Shown here: piece after piece, positions 1 through 6,983 of the stretch | How positions within the stretch are numbered: position 1 is the first letter of the stretch | How the letters are laid out: each line of letters begins with the position of its first letter | Source: PWND01 sp964601515 | Lineage (GTDB): Bacteria > Bacteroidota > Bacteroidia > Bacteroidales > UBA7960 | Reading direction: 5' to 3' | Assembly: GCA_964601515.1 (NCBI GenBank) | Contig: CAZRNU010000099.1 | Coordinates: 1 to 10,908, forward strand | DNA length: 10,908 nucleotides | Position numbers and translations under genes: made by a program | Notes under the pieces: model-generated | Told to the model about the DNA's origin: nothing | Databases searched by the model: none | The model's input: only the letters and a program-made list of their open reading frames with translations

Positions 1-117
1 TGTAAGATTTGTAAGATTTGTAAGATTTGTAAGATTTGTAAGATTTGTAAGATTTGTAAGATTTGTAAGATTTATAAGATTTGTAAGATTTATAAGATTT
101 GTAAGATTTATAAAATT
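1..117. repeat. Tandem array of 9-bp units
   Basis: Thirteen consecutive 9-bp units start at the window edge, so the array probably extends further left. Units 1-8 are identical (TGTAAGATT). Units 9 and 11 read TATAAGATT, units 10 and 12 return to the consensus, and unit 13 (109-117) is TATAAAATT. The next nine bases (GATAAGGTG) are recognisably decayed. Because the unit is nine bases, two plus-strand frames stay open through the array (Cys-Lys-Ile or Val-Arg-Phe repeats), while the transketolase frame meets TAA in every consensus unit. I see no gene in it. It ends about 18 bp before the candidate -7 element of the transketolase promoter. Confidence 0.95.
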
Positions 118-134
118 GATAAGGTGTATTTTAT

Positions 135-142
135 TATTTTTG
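135..142 (+). promoter_or_regulatory. Candidate Bacteroidota -7 element for transketolase
   Basis: TATTTTTG matches the Bacteroidota primary-sigma -7 consensus TAnnTTTG and lies 25 bp before the ATG at 168. The only -33-like TTG (116-118) is at the repeat boundary, with a 16-bp spacer, which is shorter than the usual 19-21. The -7 match is good and the -33 match weak. The start codon itself has no Shine-Dalgarno sequence. Confidence 0.45.
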
Positions 143-167
143 CCCACATATTATAAAAACTTCAAAC

Positions 168-1013
168 ATGACCGATATAGCTAAATTACAGAATATAGCC
201 ACGCAAGTAAGACGTGATATTTTACGAATGATTCATGCAGTTCAATCCGGGCATCCGGGTGCGGCTCTTGGCTGTGCTGATTTTATCACGGCAATGTATT
301 TCGATATTTTGAAACACAATCCTAAAAGCTTCAATATGGATGGAAATGGAGAAGATCTCTTCTTCCTGTCGAATGGACATTTATCTGCTGTATGGTACAG
401 TGTTCTTGCAAGAAGCGGATATTTTCCGGTTAAAGAACTGGCAACATTCAGAAAAATAGATTCCAGATTACAAGGTCACCCTGCTACAGAAGAGGGGCTT
501 GAGGGCATTAGAATAGCCAGTGGCTCACTTGGACAAGGATTAAGTGTTGCTTGCGGAGCTGCATTGACAAAAAAGCTAAATAAGGATAATAATTTAGTTT
601 ACTGCTTAATGGGAGATGGAGAAATTCAGGAAGGTCAGATTTGGGAAGCTGCAATGTTTGCAGCAGGAAGGAAAATTGATAACCTAATTGGAATTATCGA
701 TTATAACGGTCAACAAATTGACGGACCTGTTGACGAAGTGATGCCTTTATTAGACTTAAAAGCTAAATGGGAAGCTTTTGGCTGGACTGTTTTAGAAATG
801 GATGGAAACAACATAAAAAGCATTTTGGAAACAATGCCAAAGGCTAAGGCGTTGTGTGGTAATAACAAACCTGTGGTAGTTCTTATGAAAACAGAAATGG
901 GATTTGGAGTTGACTTTATGATGGGAACTCACAAATGGCACGGATCACCACCAAACGACGAACAGTTTGCAAAAGCTATGTCGAATTTCGAAGAAACCCT
1001 TGGCGACTATTAA
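168..1013 (+). CDS. tkt: Transketolase, N-terminal (TPP-binding) subunit of a split enzyme
   Basis: This is the 281-aa N-terminal half of transketolase, the cytosolic pentose-phosphate enzyme that moves two-carbon ketol units between sugar phosphates using thiamine diphosphate. Visible family motifs are SGHPGAALG (residues 27-35), SNGHLSAVWYS (68-78), GHPA (103-106), SGSLGQGLS (118-126), the TPP/Mg motif GDG (149-151) followed by the conserved Asn (about 180), and HKWHGSPP (255-262). The length is typical of the split form, in which a separate ~310-aa subunit carries the pyrimidine-binding and C-terminal domains. That partner usually follows directly, but here the next gene is an unrelated vWA protein. 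The ATG at 168 is the only sensible start, since the upstream repeat has in-frame stops. The protein looks intact, with no missing catalytic segment. Confidence 0.93.
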   Translation: MTDIAKLQNIATQVRRDILRMIHAVQSGHPGAALGCADFITAMYFDILKHNPKSFNMDGNGEDLFFLSNGHLSAVWYSVLARSGYFPVKELATFRKIDSRLQGHPATEEGLEGIRIASGSLGQGLSVACGAALTKKLNKDNNLVYCLMGDGEIQEGQIWEAAMFAAGRKIDNLIGIIDYNGQQIDGPVDEVMPLLDLKAKWEAFGWTVLEMDGNNIKSILETMPKAKALCGNNKPVVVLMKTEMGFGVDFMMGTHKWHGSPPNDEQFAKAMSNFEETLGDY

Positions 1014-1079
1014 TTTTTCTAAGTAACCAGAATATTATTATATCGTATACGTTATTGATTAAACTATAATATCGGAAAA

Positions 1080-2465
1080 TTGAGGAAAATTATATACAAT
1101 TCTTTGTTTATTCTGTTGGTTTTTCTGGGAACTTTTACCCTTAACGGTCAAAAAGCTCAAGAACCTGAACAACAGCCTCCTCTTACAAGGATACTTTTTG
1201 TGTTCGACGCTTCTCAAAGTATGTTTGCCAGATGGCAGAGCGACATGAGAATAACGATTGCCAGAAATTTACTTTCCGAATTATTAGACAGTCTTGAAAA
1301 TGTAAAAAATATTGAGTTAGCTTTAAGAGTTTACGGACATCAAAAAAAGTTTCCTCCTCAGGATTGCGATGATACAAGATTAGAAGTACCTTTTGCACCT
1401 AATAATGCTGCAAAAATCAGACACAGATTAAAAACAATTACACCAAGAGGAACTACACCTATAGCAATGTCGTTGGAGGCATCAAGGCATGATTTTCCGC
1501 CTTGTAAAGATTGTAGAAATATTATTGTGTTGATAACCGACGGTATTGAAGAATGCGGAGGCGATCCATGTGTTGTTTCAAGAGCATTGCAAAAAGATGG
1601 AATTGTCTTAAAGCCATTTGTAATAGGGATAGGACGAGATTTCAGGTCTGACTTTGATTGTGTTGGGCAATATTTTGATGCAACCAGCGAACATGAATTC
1701 AGAGAAAGTCTTAAAGTTGTAATTTCTCAGGCTCTCGATAATACTACAGGGCAGGTAAATTTACTGGATATTAACCGTAAACCAACCGAAACAAATGTGC
1801 CAATTACATTATACGACAATTTTAGCGGGAAAATATTAAAAAATGTTGTTCATACTTTAAATGTGAGAGGAAATCCTGACACATTATATTATTTCGACCC
1901 ACTTGTAACTTACGATATGGTAGTACACACTATTCCACCCGTGAAGGTTGAGAAAATAAAAATTACACCCGGTAAACACAACATTATTGCTGCGGATGTT
2001 CCCCAAGGCAGCCTAAGTTTATCTGTTGGTGGCCGAACCCCCATGAATTATTCCGTAATTGTTCGTCAGGCCGGCAAAATGGAAACTCTTACAATTCAGA
2101 AGTTTAACGAAACAGTTAAATATCTAATTGGAAACTATGATATTGAAATACTTTCAATGCCAAGGATTATTGTCAAAAATGTTGAAATCAAGCAAAGTCA
2201 TAATACAAAAGTAGAAATACCCGGACCCGGCATAGCTGTTATTAGGCTCCCTTCTCCCGGATTCGGGAAGTTGTTTGAAGAAAAAGGCAATGAATTAATT
2301 GAAGTTTACAATCTTAGAGATGGTGTATTAAATGAAACTTTATATCTGCAACCCGGCAGATACAGAGTAGTATTTAGATCCAGGGCATCTACCAGCACCG
2401 TTTTTTCTTTAGAAAGAAGCTTTTCAATTGATTCAGGAAGTACAACAACTGTAACTTTCAATTAA
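1080..2465 (+). CDS. Secreted von Willebrand factor type A domain protein
   Basis: A 461-aa protein with a Sec signal peptide (residues 1 to about 23: basic MRK, then a hydrophobic core) and a vWA domain at about 36-215. The MIDAS metal site is complete: DASQS (43-47), the threonines of RGTTP (123-127) and ITDG with Asp154. Six cysteines lie in the domain (96, 142, 145, 159, 164, 194); the CGGDPC stretch recurs in exported bacterial vWA proteins, and disulfides are plausible. Residues about 215-461 form beta-rich repeated modules, perhaps Ig- or PEGA-like. A role in metal-dependent adhesion or protein binding in the envelope is inferred. The start is TTG: an in-frame TGA at 1056-1058 excludes an upstream ATG, and the next in-frame Met lies inside the vWA fold. 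It begins 66 bp after the transketolase gene, with no TAnnTTTG element between, so cotranscription is possible. Confidence 0.85.
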   Translation: MRKIIYNSLFILLVFLGTFTLNGQKAQEPEQQPPLTRILFVFDASQSMFARWQSDMRITIARNLLSELLDSLENVKNIELALRVYGHQKKFPPQDCDDTRLEVPFAPNNAAKIRHRLKTITPRGTTPIAMSLEASRHDFPPCKDCRNIIVLITDGIEECGGDPCVVSRALQKDGIVLKPFVIGIGRDFRSDFDCVGQYFDATSEHEFRESLKVVISQALDNTTGQVNLLDINRKPTETNVPITLYDNFSGKILKNVVHTLNVRGNPDTLYYFDPLVTYDMVVHTIPPVKVEKIKITPGKHNIIAADVPQGSLSLSVGGRTPMNYSVIVRQAGKMETLTIQKFNETVKYLIGNYDIEILSMPRIIVKNVEIKQSHNTKVEIPGPGIAVIRLPSPGFGKLFEEKGNELIEVYNLRDGVLNETLYLQPGRYRVVFRSRASTSTVFSLERSFSIDSGSTTTVTFN

Positions 2466-4507
2466 GAGCTTTTTAAATCCAATCCTATTAGAGTCATATC
2501 ATCTATTTGGTTCTCGTCTAACTTGTGATTAATCCAAATTTGCTCAAAATATTCTTTTTGCTCCGACATTGTCATGCTTTGTGTTTTCTCGAGCATCTGC
2601 TCAAAATTGCTTCTGCCAATTTTTTTTCCTGCAGGCGACATCTGATCCAGATATCCATCAGTTACAAACCAAATCTTAGTGTTGTCTTCTATTCTTAATT
2701 CAGTATTTGAAAATAAAGACCTTTGTTTTCTTTGCGTCCCTCCTATTGAACCTTTATCACAATCAATTTTTTCAAAATTATTATTTCGAAAAACATATAA
2801 CGGAATTGAAGCACCCGCGTAGGTAAACTTCCTAATTTTATTGTCAACATAAATAATTGCTATGTCCATCCCGTCGTGATTGTGATAATTGTCTTCATTT
2901 TGTTTCAACGACATAACAATTTCATTATGAATATTATATAAAGCATCAGCAGGACTTGAACATTTTTCTTCAACTATTACTTTTTTCAAAATACCATTTG
3001 TTATCATAGTCATTAAAGCTCCGGCCACACCATGCCCTGTGCAATCTGCAACAGCAAAAACATCAATATCTCCAACTTTATTATACCAATAGTAATCTCC
3101 TGAAACTATCTCGCAGGGTTTATAAAGGATAAAATAATCATTGCAGAATGACTTGAGCTCGTAATCGTAAGGCAAAATTGTTTTTTGAATTGTTTGAGCA
3201 TAATTAATACTATCAACAATCTTTTTATTAGATTGCTTCAACTCCATATTTACATTTTCTAAAATATAATTTTGCTTTTCAATTTCATTCCTTTGAGCCA
3301 GAATTTCAGTCTGGCTCATATTTAATTCCTCATTTTTTTCAAGAATTTCAAGCTTTTGTTCATTAAGCAATTTGACATGTTTTTGTTTAGTTTTATAACC
3401 TCTGAATATCAGATAAACAATTAAGGCTAAAACCAGCACGGAAATAATCAGGGTATTTCTAATTCTAATTTGTTTCTCCATTAATTGACGCTGCTTCATC
3501 TCCTTCTCTTCCAGAATAAGTCTTTGCAGTTGCTGTTCTTTTTCAAACCTTGCCTCAAGTTCTAAAGATGTAATAAGCTTAATTGTTGAAGTTGTATTAT
3601 AGCTTTCCTTTATATCGTTATACAACAATAAAGCATCATAAGCAGCTTTATACATTCCAAGTTTTTTATATACCGGAAATAAAAACTTAGCAGAAGATTC
3701 AATTTCATAGGTTATTCCTATTTCCTTTGCAATTTTAAGGCTTTCTTCATATAATGATCGTGCTTTTTGCAAATCACCAATAAACTCGTAATAATTTCCA
3801 ATTGCCATTAAAGAATTCTTGATTCCTTGAATTTCATCAATTTCTTTTCTAATATTCAAAGATTTTTCAAGATAGAAAATAGCTGAATCGGGTATTTGCA
3901 TTTCAAGAAATGTAATACCAATATTGTTGTAAACTCTGCTAAGTTCAGATTTATTATCAACTGAATTATTGTTTAATTGTAATAGCACCGCCATTTTGTA
4001 ATACTCTAATGCTTTATCGAATACATCTTCTTGTTTATAAATACCGGCAATATTATTATAAACTCCTGCAATTCCAATCGAATCATTAATTGCAGAATAA
4101 ATTTCTAATACTTCATTATAAATTTCAAGAGATTTCTCTTGTAACCCCTGATAATTATACAATACCGCAATATTATTTATGGCTCTGGCTTTTCCTTTGT
4201 GGTTGTTGTCTTTATCAAACAAATCTCTCGACTTAATAAACAATTCAAGAGCAGCAGTATAATCAACAATGAAAAACTTAAGCAATCCAAATAATCTATA
4301 TGCTTCAGCTTCTCCGGTTAAATAATGATGTTCAACAGACTTGCTGTGTGCTTCGATTAAAATGGTTTCAGCTTCAATAATATTCTGGCTGCTAATTCTT
4401 CTTGCTACATTAAGCAAACTATCTATATAATTAATATGAGGATTATTATCGGCACTAAGCAATAGCGAGTAAAAGGAGAGAAATATAACTGCAATAAACC
4501 TTTTCAT
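2462..4507 (-). CDS. TPR-transmembrane-SpoIIE (PP2C-type) serine phosphatase
   Basis: From the chosen ATG at 4507 the protein is 681 aa. It has a signal peptide (1-18, ending LLSA), about six to seven tetratricopeptide repeats (about 24-300, with NNIA and NNIG helix motifs), a short coiled coil (about 315-350), a membrane helix (352-368), a second coiled coil (about 375-430), the linker SINYAQTIQ (433-441) and a C-terminal SpoIIE/PP2C domain. Phosphatase residues are all present: SGD (469-471), ADCTGHG (487-493), DGMD (545-548), TDG (616-618) and DD (669-670). The expected layout is a periplasmic TPR sensor and a cytosolic phosphatase, probably acting on a phospho-Ser/Thr anti-sigma antagonist-type protein; no such partner is nearby. 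An ATG at 4561 adds 18 residues before the signal peptide, so I prefer 4507. The gene converges on the vWA gene with a 4-nt overlap and diverges from a TonB receptor. Confidence 0.88.
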   Translation of the reverse strand: MKRFIAVIFLSFYSLLLSADNNPHINYIDSLLNVARRISSQNIIEAETILIEAHSKSVEHHYLTGEAEAYRLFGLLKFFIVDYTAALELFIKSRDLFDKDNNHKGKARAINNIAVLYNYQGLQEKSLEIYNEVLEIYSAINDSIGIAGVYNNIAGIYKQEDVFDKALEYYKMAVLLQLNNNSVDNKSELSRVYNNIGITFLEMQIPDSAIFYLEKSLNIRKEIDEIQGIKNSLMAIGNYYEFIGDLQKARSLYEESLKIAKEIGITYEIESSAKFLFPVYKKLGMYKAAYDALLLYNDIKESYNTTSTIKLITSLELEARFEKEQQLQRLILEEKEMKQRQLMEKQIRIRNTLIISVLVLALIVYLIFRGYKTKQKHVKLLNEQKLEILEKNEELNMSQTEILAQRNEIEKQNYILENVNMELKQSNKKIVDSINYAQTIQKTILPYDYELKSFCNDYFILYKPCEIVSGDYYWYNKVGDIDVFAVADCTGHGVAGALMTMITNGILKKVIVEEKCSSPADALYNIHNEIVMSLKQNEDNYHNHDGMDIAIIYVDNKIRKFTYAGASIPLYVFRNNNFEKIDCDKGSIGGTQRKQRSLFSNTELRIEDNTKIWFVTDGYLDQMSPAGKKIGRSNFEQMLEKTQSMTMSEQKEYFEQIWINHKLDENQIDDMTLIGLDLKSS

Positions 4508-4692
4508 CCGTAAATAATTTGTTTTTAACTTGTCGCATGTAACTCGCATAATGATTTTCATCCCTGTTTGTGCTTAATGAATCATGCTCGTTTCATAGTT
4601 TTTTTCAATAAACATCCTTAATCTTAATTTGTTTTAATACCGAAAAAATATAAACTAATGGAGCAAACCTTCTTACAATGATTATTATTAAA

Positions 4693-4712
4693 ACGAACCA
4701 AAAATAGTTCGT
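4693..4712 (-). promoter_or_regulatory. Candidate phosphatase promoter inside an inverted repeat
   Basis: On the minus strand 4706-4699 reads TATTTTTG, a full TAnnTTTG -7 match identical to the one before the transketolase gene. It is exactly enclosed by 6-bp inverted arms, ACGAAC (4693-4698) and GTTCGT (4707-4712). No -33 TTTG is found at normal spacing. Transcription from here would give a leader of roughly 130-185 nt before the phosphatase start. The symmetry is what an operator for a dimeric repressor would look like, but that is inference. Confidence 0.35.
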
Positions 4713-4763
4713 AAAACTAAAATATTTTGTTTCACAAACAATGAGTGTTTAACTGAATTTTCT

Positions 4764-4771
4764 TAGTTTTG
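4764..4771 (+). promoter_or_regulatory. Candidate -7 element for TonB-dependent receptor
   Basis: TAGTTTTG, followed by CCGC, matches TAnnTTTG and ends 18 bp before the ATG at 4790, implying a very short leader. The -33 position has no good TTTG. It supports the choice of the first ATG for the receptor. No cobalamin-riboswitch-sized leader can fit between it and the gene. Confidence 0.5.
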
Positions 4772-4789
4772 CCGCTTTAAAATTATAAT

Positions 4790-6835
4790 ATGCAATTCAT
4801 AAGCACTGTTAATTCCAAAAAGTATTATTTCAAGCATTGGACAAGAAAAAGCTATTCCGTTTTTAATAGTCTGAACAAAACCATTCACATTGGGGTGCTT
4901 TTATTCACTGTTTCAATATTATGTCAGCCACTAATAGCTCAGGATAGTATTCAGAACAAAGAAACAGCAGACGAAATAAAAGAAGAGGAATTAGACGAAG
5001 TTGTAATTAGTGCATCAAAAGCACCGGTATTACAATCTGAACTTATGAGAGTTGTTCAGGTTATTACCCGCAAAGATATTGAGCACTCCCCAGCTCAGAA
5101 CATTTCCGATATACTTGAATTTGCCAGAGGACTGGATGTTAGAAGCAGAGGAGGCTTTGGAGTACAATCAGACATAAGCATTAGAGGAGGCACATTCGAT
5201 CAAACTTTAATCCTTTTAAATGGGATAAATATAACAGATCCACAAACCGGACATCATAGTCTGAACTTACCAATAGACATACAAAGCATAGAAAGAATCG
5301 AGATTTTGCAAGGCTCAGGAGCAAGAGTATTTGGCCCGAATGCATTTAACGGAGCAATTAACATAATCACAATTACACCTCAAGATGCATTTATAAATGC
5401 AGATTTAACGGGAGGTGAATATGGCTATTTTTCGGCATCATTATCCAATGGATTCAACATTGGTTCTACTTCACATTATTTATCTGTTTCAGGAAAAGCA
5501 TCAGATGGATTTACTGATAATACGGATTTCAAAAACAACAATGTTTTTTACAGAACTCTAATTCCATTAACAAAAAGTAGTTTTGACTTACAAACCGGCT
5601 ACAACAATAAGGCTTTCGGTGCAAATTCATTTTATTCACCCAGATTTCCAAATCAGTTTGAAGAGACCAAAACAATTTTTTCATCATTAAGCTGGATTTC
5701 GCCATTAAGTATAAACCTAAAACCTGTAATATATTTCAGAAGACATATAGATAGGTTTGAATTATTTCGTAACAACGCCCCAAGCTGGTATAACAACCAT
5801 AATCATCACTTAAGCACAGTATATGGAGCTGCATTAACATACATGCACACCGGCAATTTCGGCATAACAACCTTAGGAATCGACTATCGTTTTGAAGACA
5901 TATATTCTAATGTTTTGGGATTTGAAACAGATAATCCGAAACAAGTAAGGGGTTATGACTTATTTTATACAAAATATTACAGCAGACAGGGTTTAAGTTT
6001 TATGGCCGAGCAGAATTTGTATCTTGGCAATTTCTCCCTTTCAGGAGGATTACTAACCTATTATAACAGCGGTTTAAATAAAATAAGCTTTTTCCCTGGA
6101 ATAGATTTGGGATATAAGATTAATGAAAAACAAAGAATGTTTGGATCAATTTCCCGAACTTTAAGATTACCAACATTTACAGACATGTTTTACACAGGCC
6201 CGACAAATACAAGCAATCCAAACCTTGAGCCTGAAGAAGCAATATCCCTGGAAGCAGGAATCAACAACAAATTCAATTACTTTAACATTGAAATCAGCGG
6301 ATTTAAGAGATGGGGAAAAAATATGATCGACTGGGTAATGTACGAAGGTGATGAAAAATGGCAAAGTATGAATCATACAAAAATTGATATCTCGGGTTTT
6401 GAATTATTTATAAATAAGCCAATACAAATAGTTGCAAATAATCAACCCGGAAATATTAGCTTGTCGTATGCTTTTGTTTATGCCGACAAAGCCAATAGCG
6501 AGATGATATCGAATTACGTTTTGGATTATATGAAACACAAGCTTGACATTGCCTTAACGATTCCGGTATTATCTAAAGGTGGTATAAGTTTTAATATCAG
6601 CAGACAACACAGAGCAGGATCATATATGCTTTATGAAAATGGAGTAAGTACAAGTATTGTTTCTTTTGAACCTTTTTGGTTATCAGATATAAAAGCTTTT
6701 TACTCATTAAAACAATTTAAAGTTTATACAGAAGTTTCAAATATTTTTAATGTTGAAGTAATTGATATTGCTAATGTTCCGCAACCGGGAAGATGGTTAA
6801 AAATTGGAATTTCTTATTCCCACAAATCTCAATAA
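4790..6835 (+). CDS. TonB-dependent outer-membrane receptor, BtuB/FepA-like, substrate unknown
   Basis: A 681-aa outer-membrane active transporter driven by TonB-ExbBD. A long n-region (1-29) precedes a hydrophobic signal segment (about 30-51, ending LIAQ). Then come a TonB-box-like stretch in LDEVVISASK (68-77), a plug domain (about 80-196, with DISIRGG, LLNGI, IERIEILQGSG and FNGAINI) and a beta barrel to the C-terminus. SRTLRLPTFTDMF and NPNLEPEEAISLE are barrel landmarks of this family. There is no N-terminal carboxypeptidase-like domain and no SusD gene, so it is not a SusC glycan porin. Only about 17 residues separate the signal peptide from the TonB box, so there is no STN signalling domain either. 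Cobalamin or an iron chelate is the family default, but nothing here fixes the substrate. It is divergent from the TPR-SpoIIE gene, and a hairpin follows its stop. Confidence 0.9.
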   Translation: MQFISTVNSKKYYFKHWTRKSYSVFNSLNKTIHIGVLLFTVSILCQPLIAQDSIQNKETADEIKEEELDEVVISASKAPVLQSELMRVVQVITRKDIEHSPAQNISDILEFARGLDVRSRGGFGVQSDISIRGGTFDQTLILLNGINITDPQTGHHSLNLPIDIQSIERIEILQGSGARVFGPNAFNGAINIITITPQDAFINADLTGGEYGYFSASLSNGFNIGSTSHYLSVSGKASDGFTDNTDFKNNNVFYRTLIPLTKSSFDLQTGYNNKAFGANSFYSPRFPNQFEETKTIFSSLSWISPLSINLKPVIYFRRHIDRFELFRNNAPSWYNNHNHHLSTVYGAALTYMHTGNFGITTLGIDYRFEDIYSNVLGFETDNPKQVRGYDLFYTKYYSRQGLSFMAEQNLYLGNFSLSGGLLTYYNSGLNKISFFPGIDLGYKINEKQRMFGSISRTLRLPTFTDMFYTGPTNTSNPNLEPEEAISLEAGINNKFNYFNIEISGFKRWGKNMIDWVMYEGDEKWQSMNHTKIDISGFELFINKPIQIVANNQPGNISLSYAFVYADKANSEMISNYVLDYMKHKLDIALTIPVLSKGGISFNISRQHRAGSYMLYENGVSTSIVSFEPFWLSDIKAFYSLKQFKVYTEVSNIFNVEVIDIANVPQPGRWLKIGISYSHKSQ

Positions 6836-6846
6836 AATAATATCTA

Positions 6847-6870
6847 AATCAGTAAAACACTGATTATTTT
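6847..6870 (+). terminator. Terminator-like hairpin after the receptor gene
   Basis: AATCAGT (6847-6853) and ACTGATT (6859-6865) form a 7-bp stem with a 5-nt AAAAC loop. ATTTT follows, then a second T run after ACC. It starts 12 bp after the receptor stop codon. The stem is AT-rich and the T tract short, so termination may be partial. It lies just upstream of the -7 element of the next gene. Confidence 0.5.
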
Positions 6871-6885
6871 ACCTTTTCAAAAATA

Positions 6886-6893
6886 TACTTTTG
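6886..6893 (+). promoter_or_regulatory. Candidate -7 element for the 184-aa protein gene
   Basis: TACTTTTG matches TAnnTTTG and lies 90 bp before the ATG at 6984, downstream of the receptor's hairpin terminator. The small gene would therefore be a separate transcription unit with a leader of about 80 nt. A clear -33 TTTG is missing. Confidence 0.45.
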
Positions 6894-6904
6894 TCGCTGT
6901 CATT

Positions 6905-6938
6905 TGACTATTAAGCCAATAATTGTTATTGATAGTCA
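6905..6938 (+). promoter_or_regulatory. Bulged hairpin in the leader of the 184-aa protein gene
   Basis: TGACTAT (6905-6911) and CAATAA (6917-6922) pair with the uninterrupted complement TTATTGATAGTCA (6926-6938). The result is a 13-bp stem with a 3-nt TTG loop and a single 5-nt bulge, TAAGC (6912-6916). It sits between the candidate promoter and the ATG, about 45 nt before the start codon. No T tract follows directly, so it is not an ordinary terminator. A protein operator, an mRNA-stability hairpin or a regulatory RNA element are possible. Confidence 0.45.
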
Positions 6939-6983
6939 TATTCAAGGGAAACCATTTTTTTCAAACTCAAAAACATCACAATT

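Noticed and set aside
1..117. CRISPR array
   Set aside because: The units are 9 bp and directly abutting, with no unique spacers. This is a simple tandem repeat.
1..156. 3' end of a repeat-peptide gene (Cys-Lys-Ile)n running in from the left
   Set aside because: The frame is open to a TAA at 154-156, but a 9-bp unit without a stop in that frame is open trivially. A promoter element lies inside the supposed coding end. It cannot be excluded without upstream sequence.
1014..1079. Terminator or separate promoter between transketolase and vWA genes
   Set aside because: A T5 run follows the stop but no stable stem precedes it. ATATTAT/ATAATAT is a weak AT-only inverted repeat, and no TAnnTTTG is present. 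Cotranscription is as likely.
1183..1398. Minus-strand 71-aa open frame inside the vWA gene
   Set aside because: It is antisense to the intact vWA MIDAS region, with no family features or start signals. It is a shadow of the real gene.
4562..4789. Cobalamin riboswitch controlling the BtuB-like receptor
   Set aside because: The receptor's promoter element ends only 18 bp before its ATG and I see no B12-box-like sequence, so there is no room or evidence for a riboswitch.
6167..6376. Minus-strand 69-aa open frame inside the receptor gene
   Set aside because: It is antisense to the receptor barrel, with no recognisable motif or promoter.
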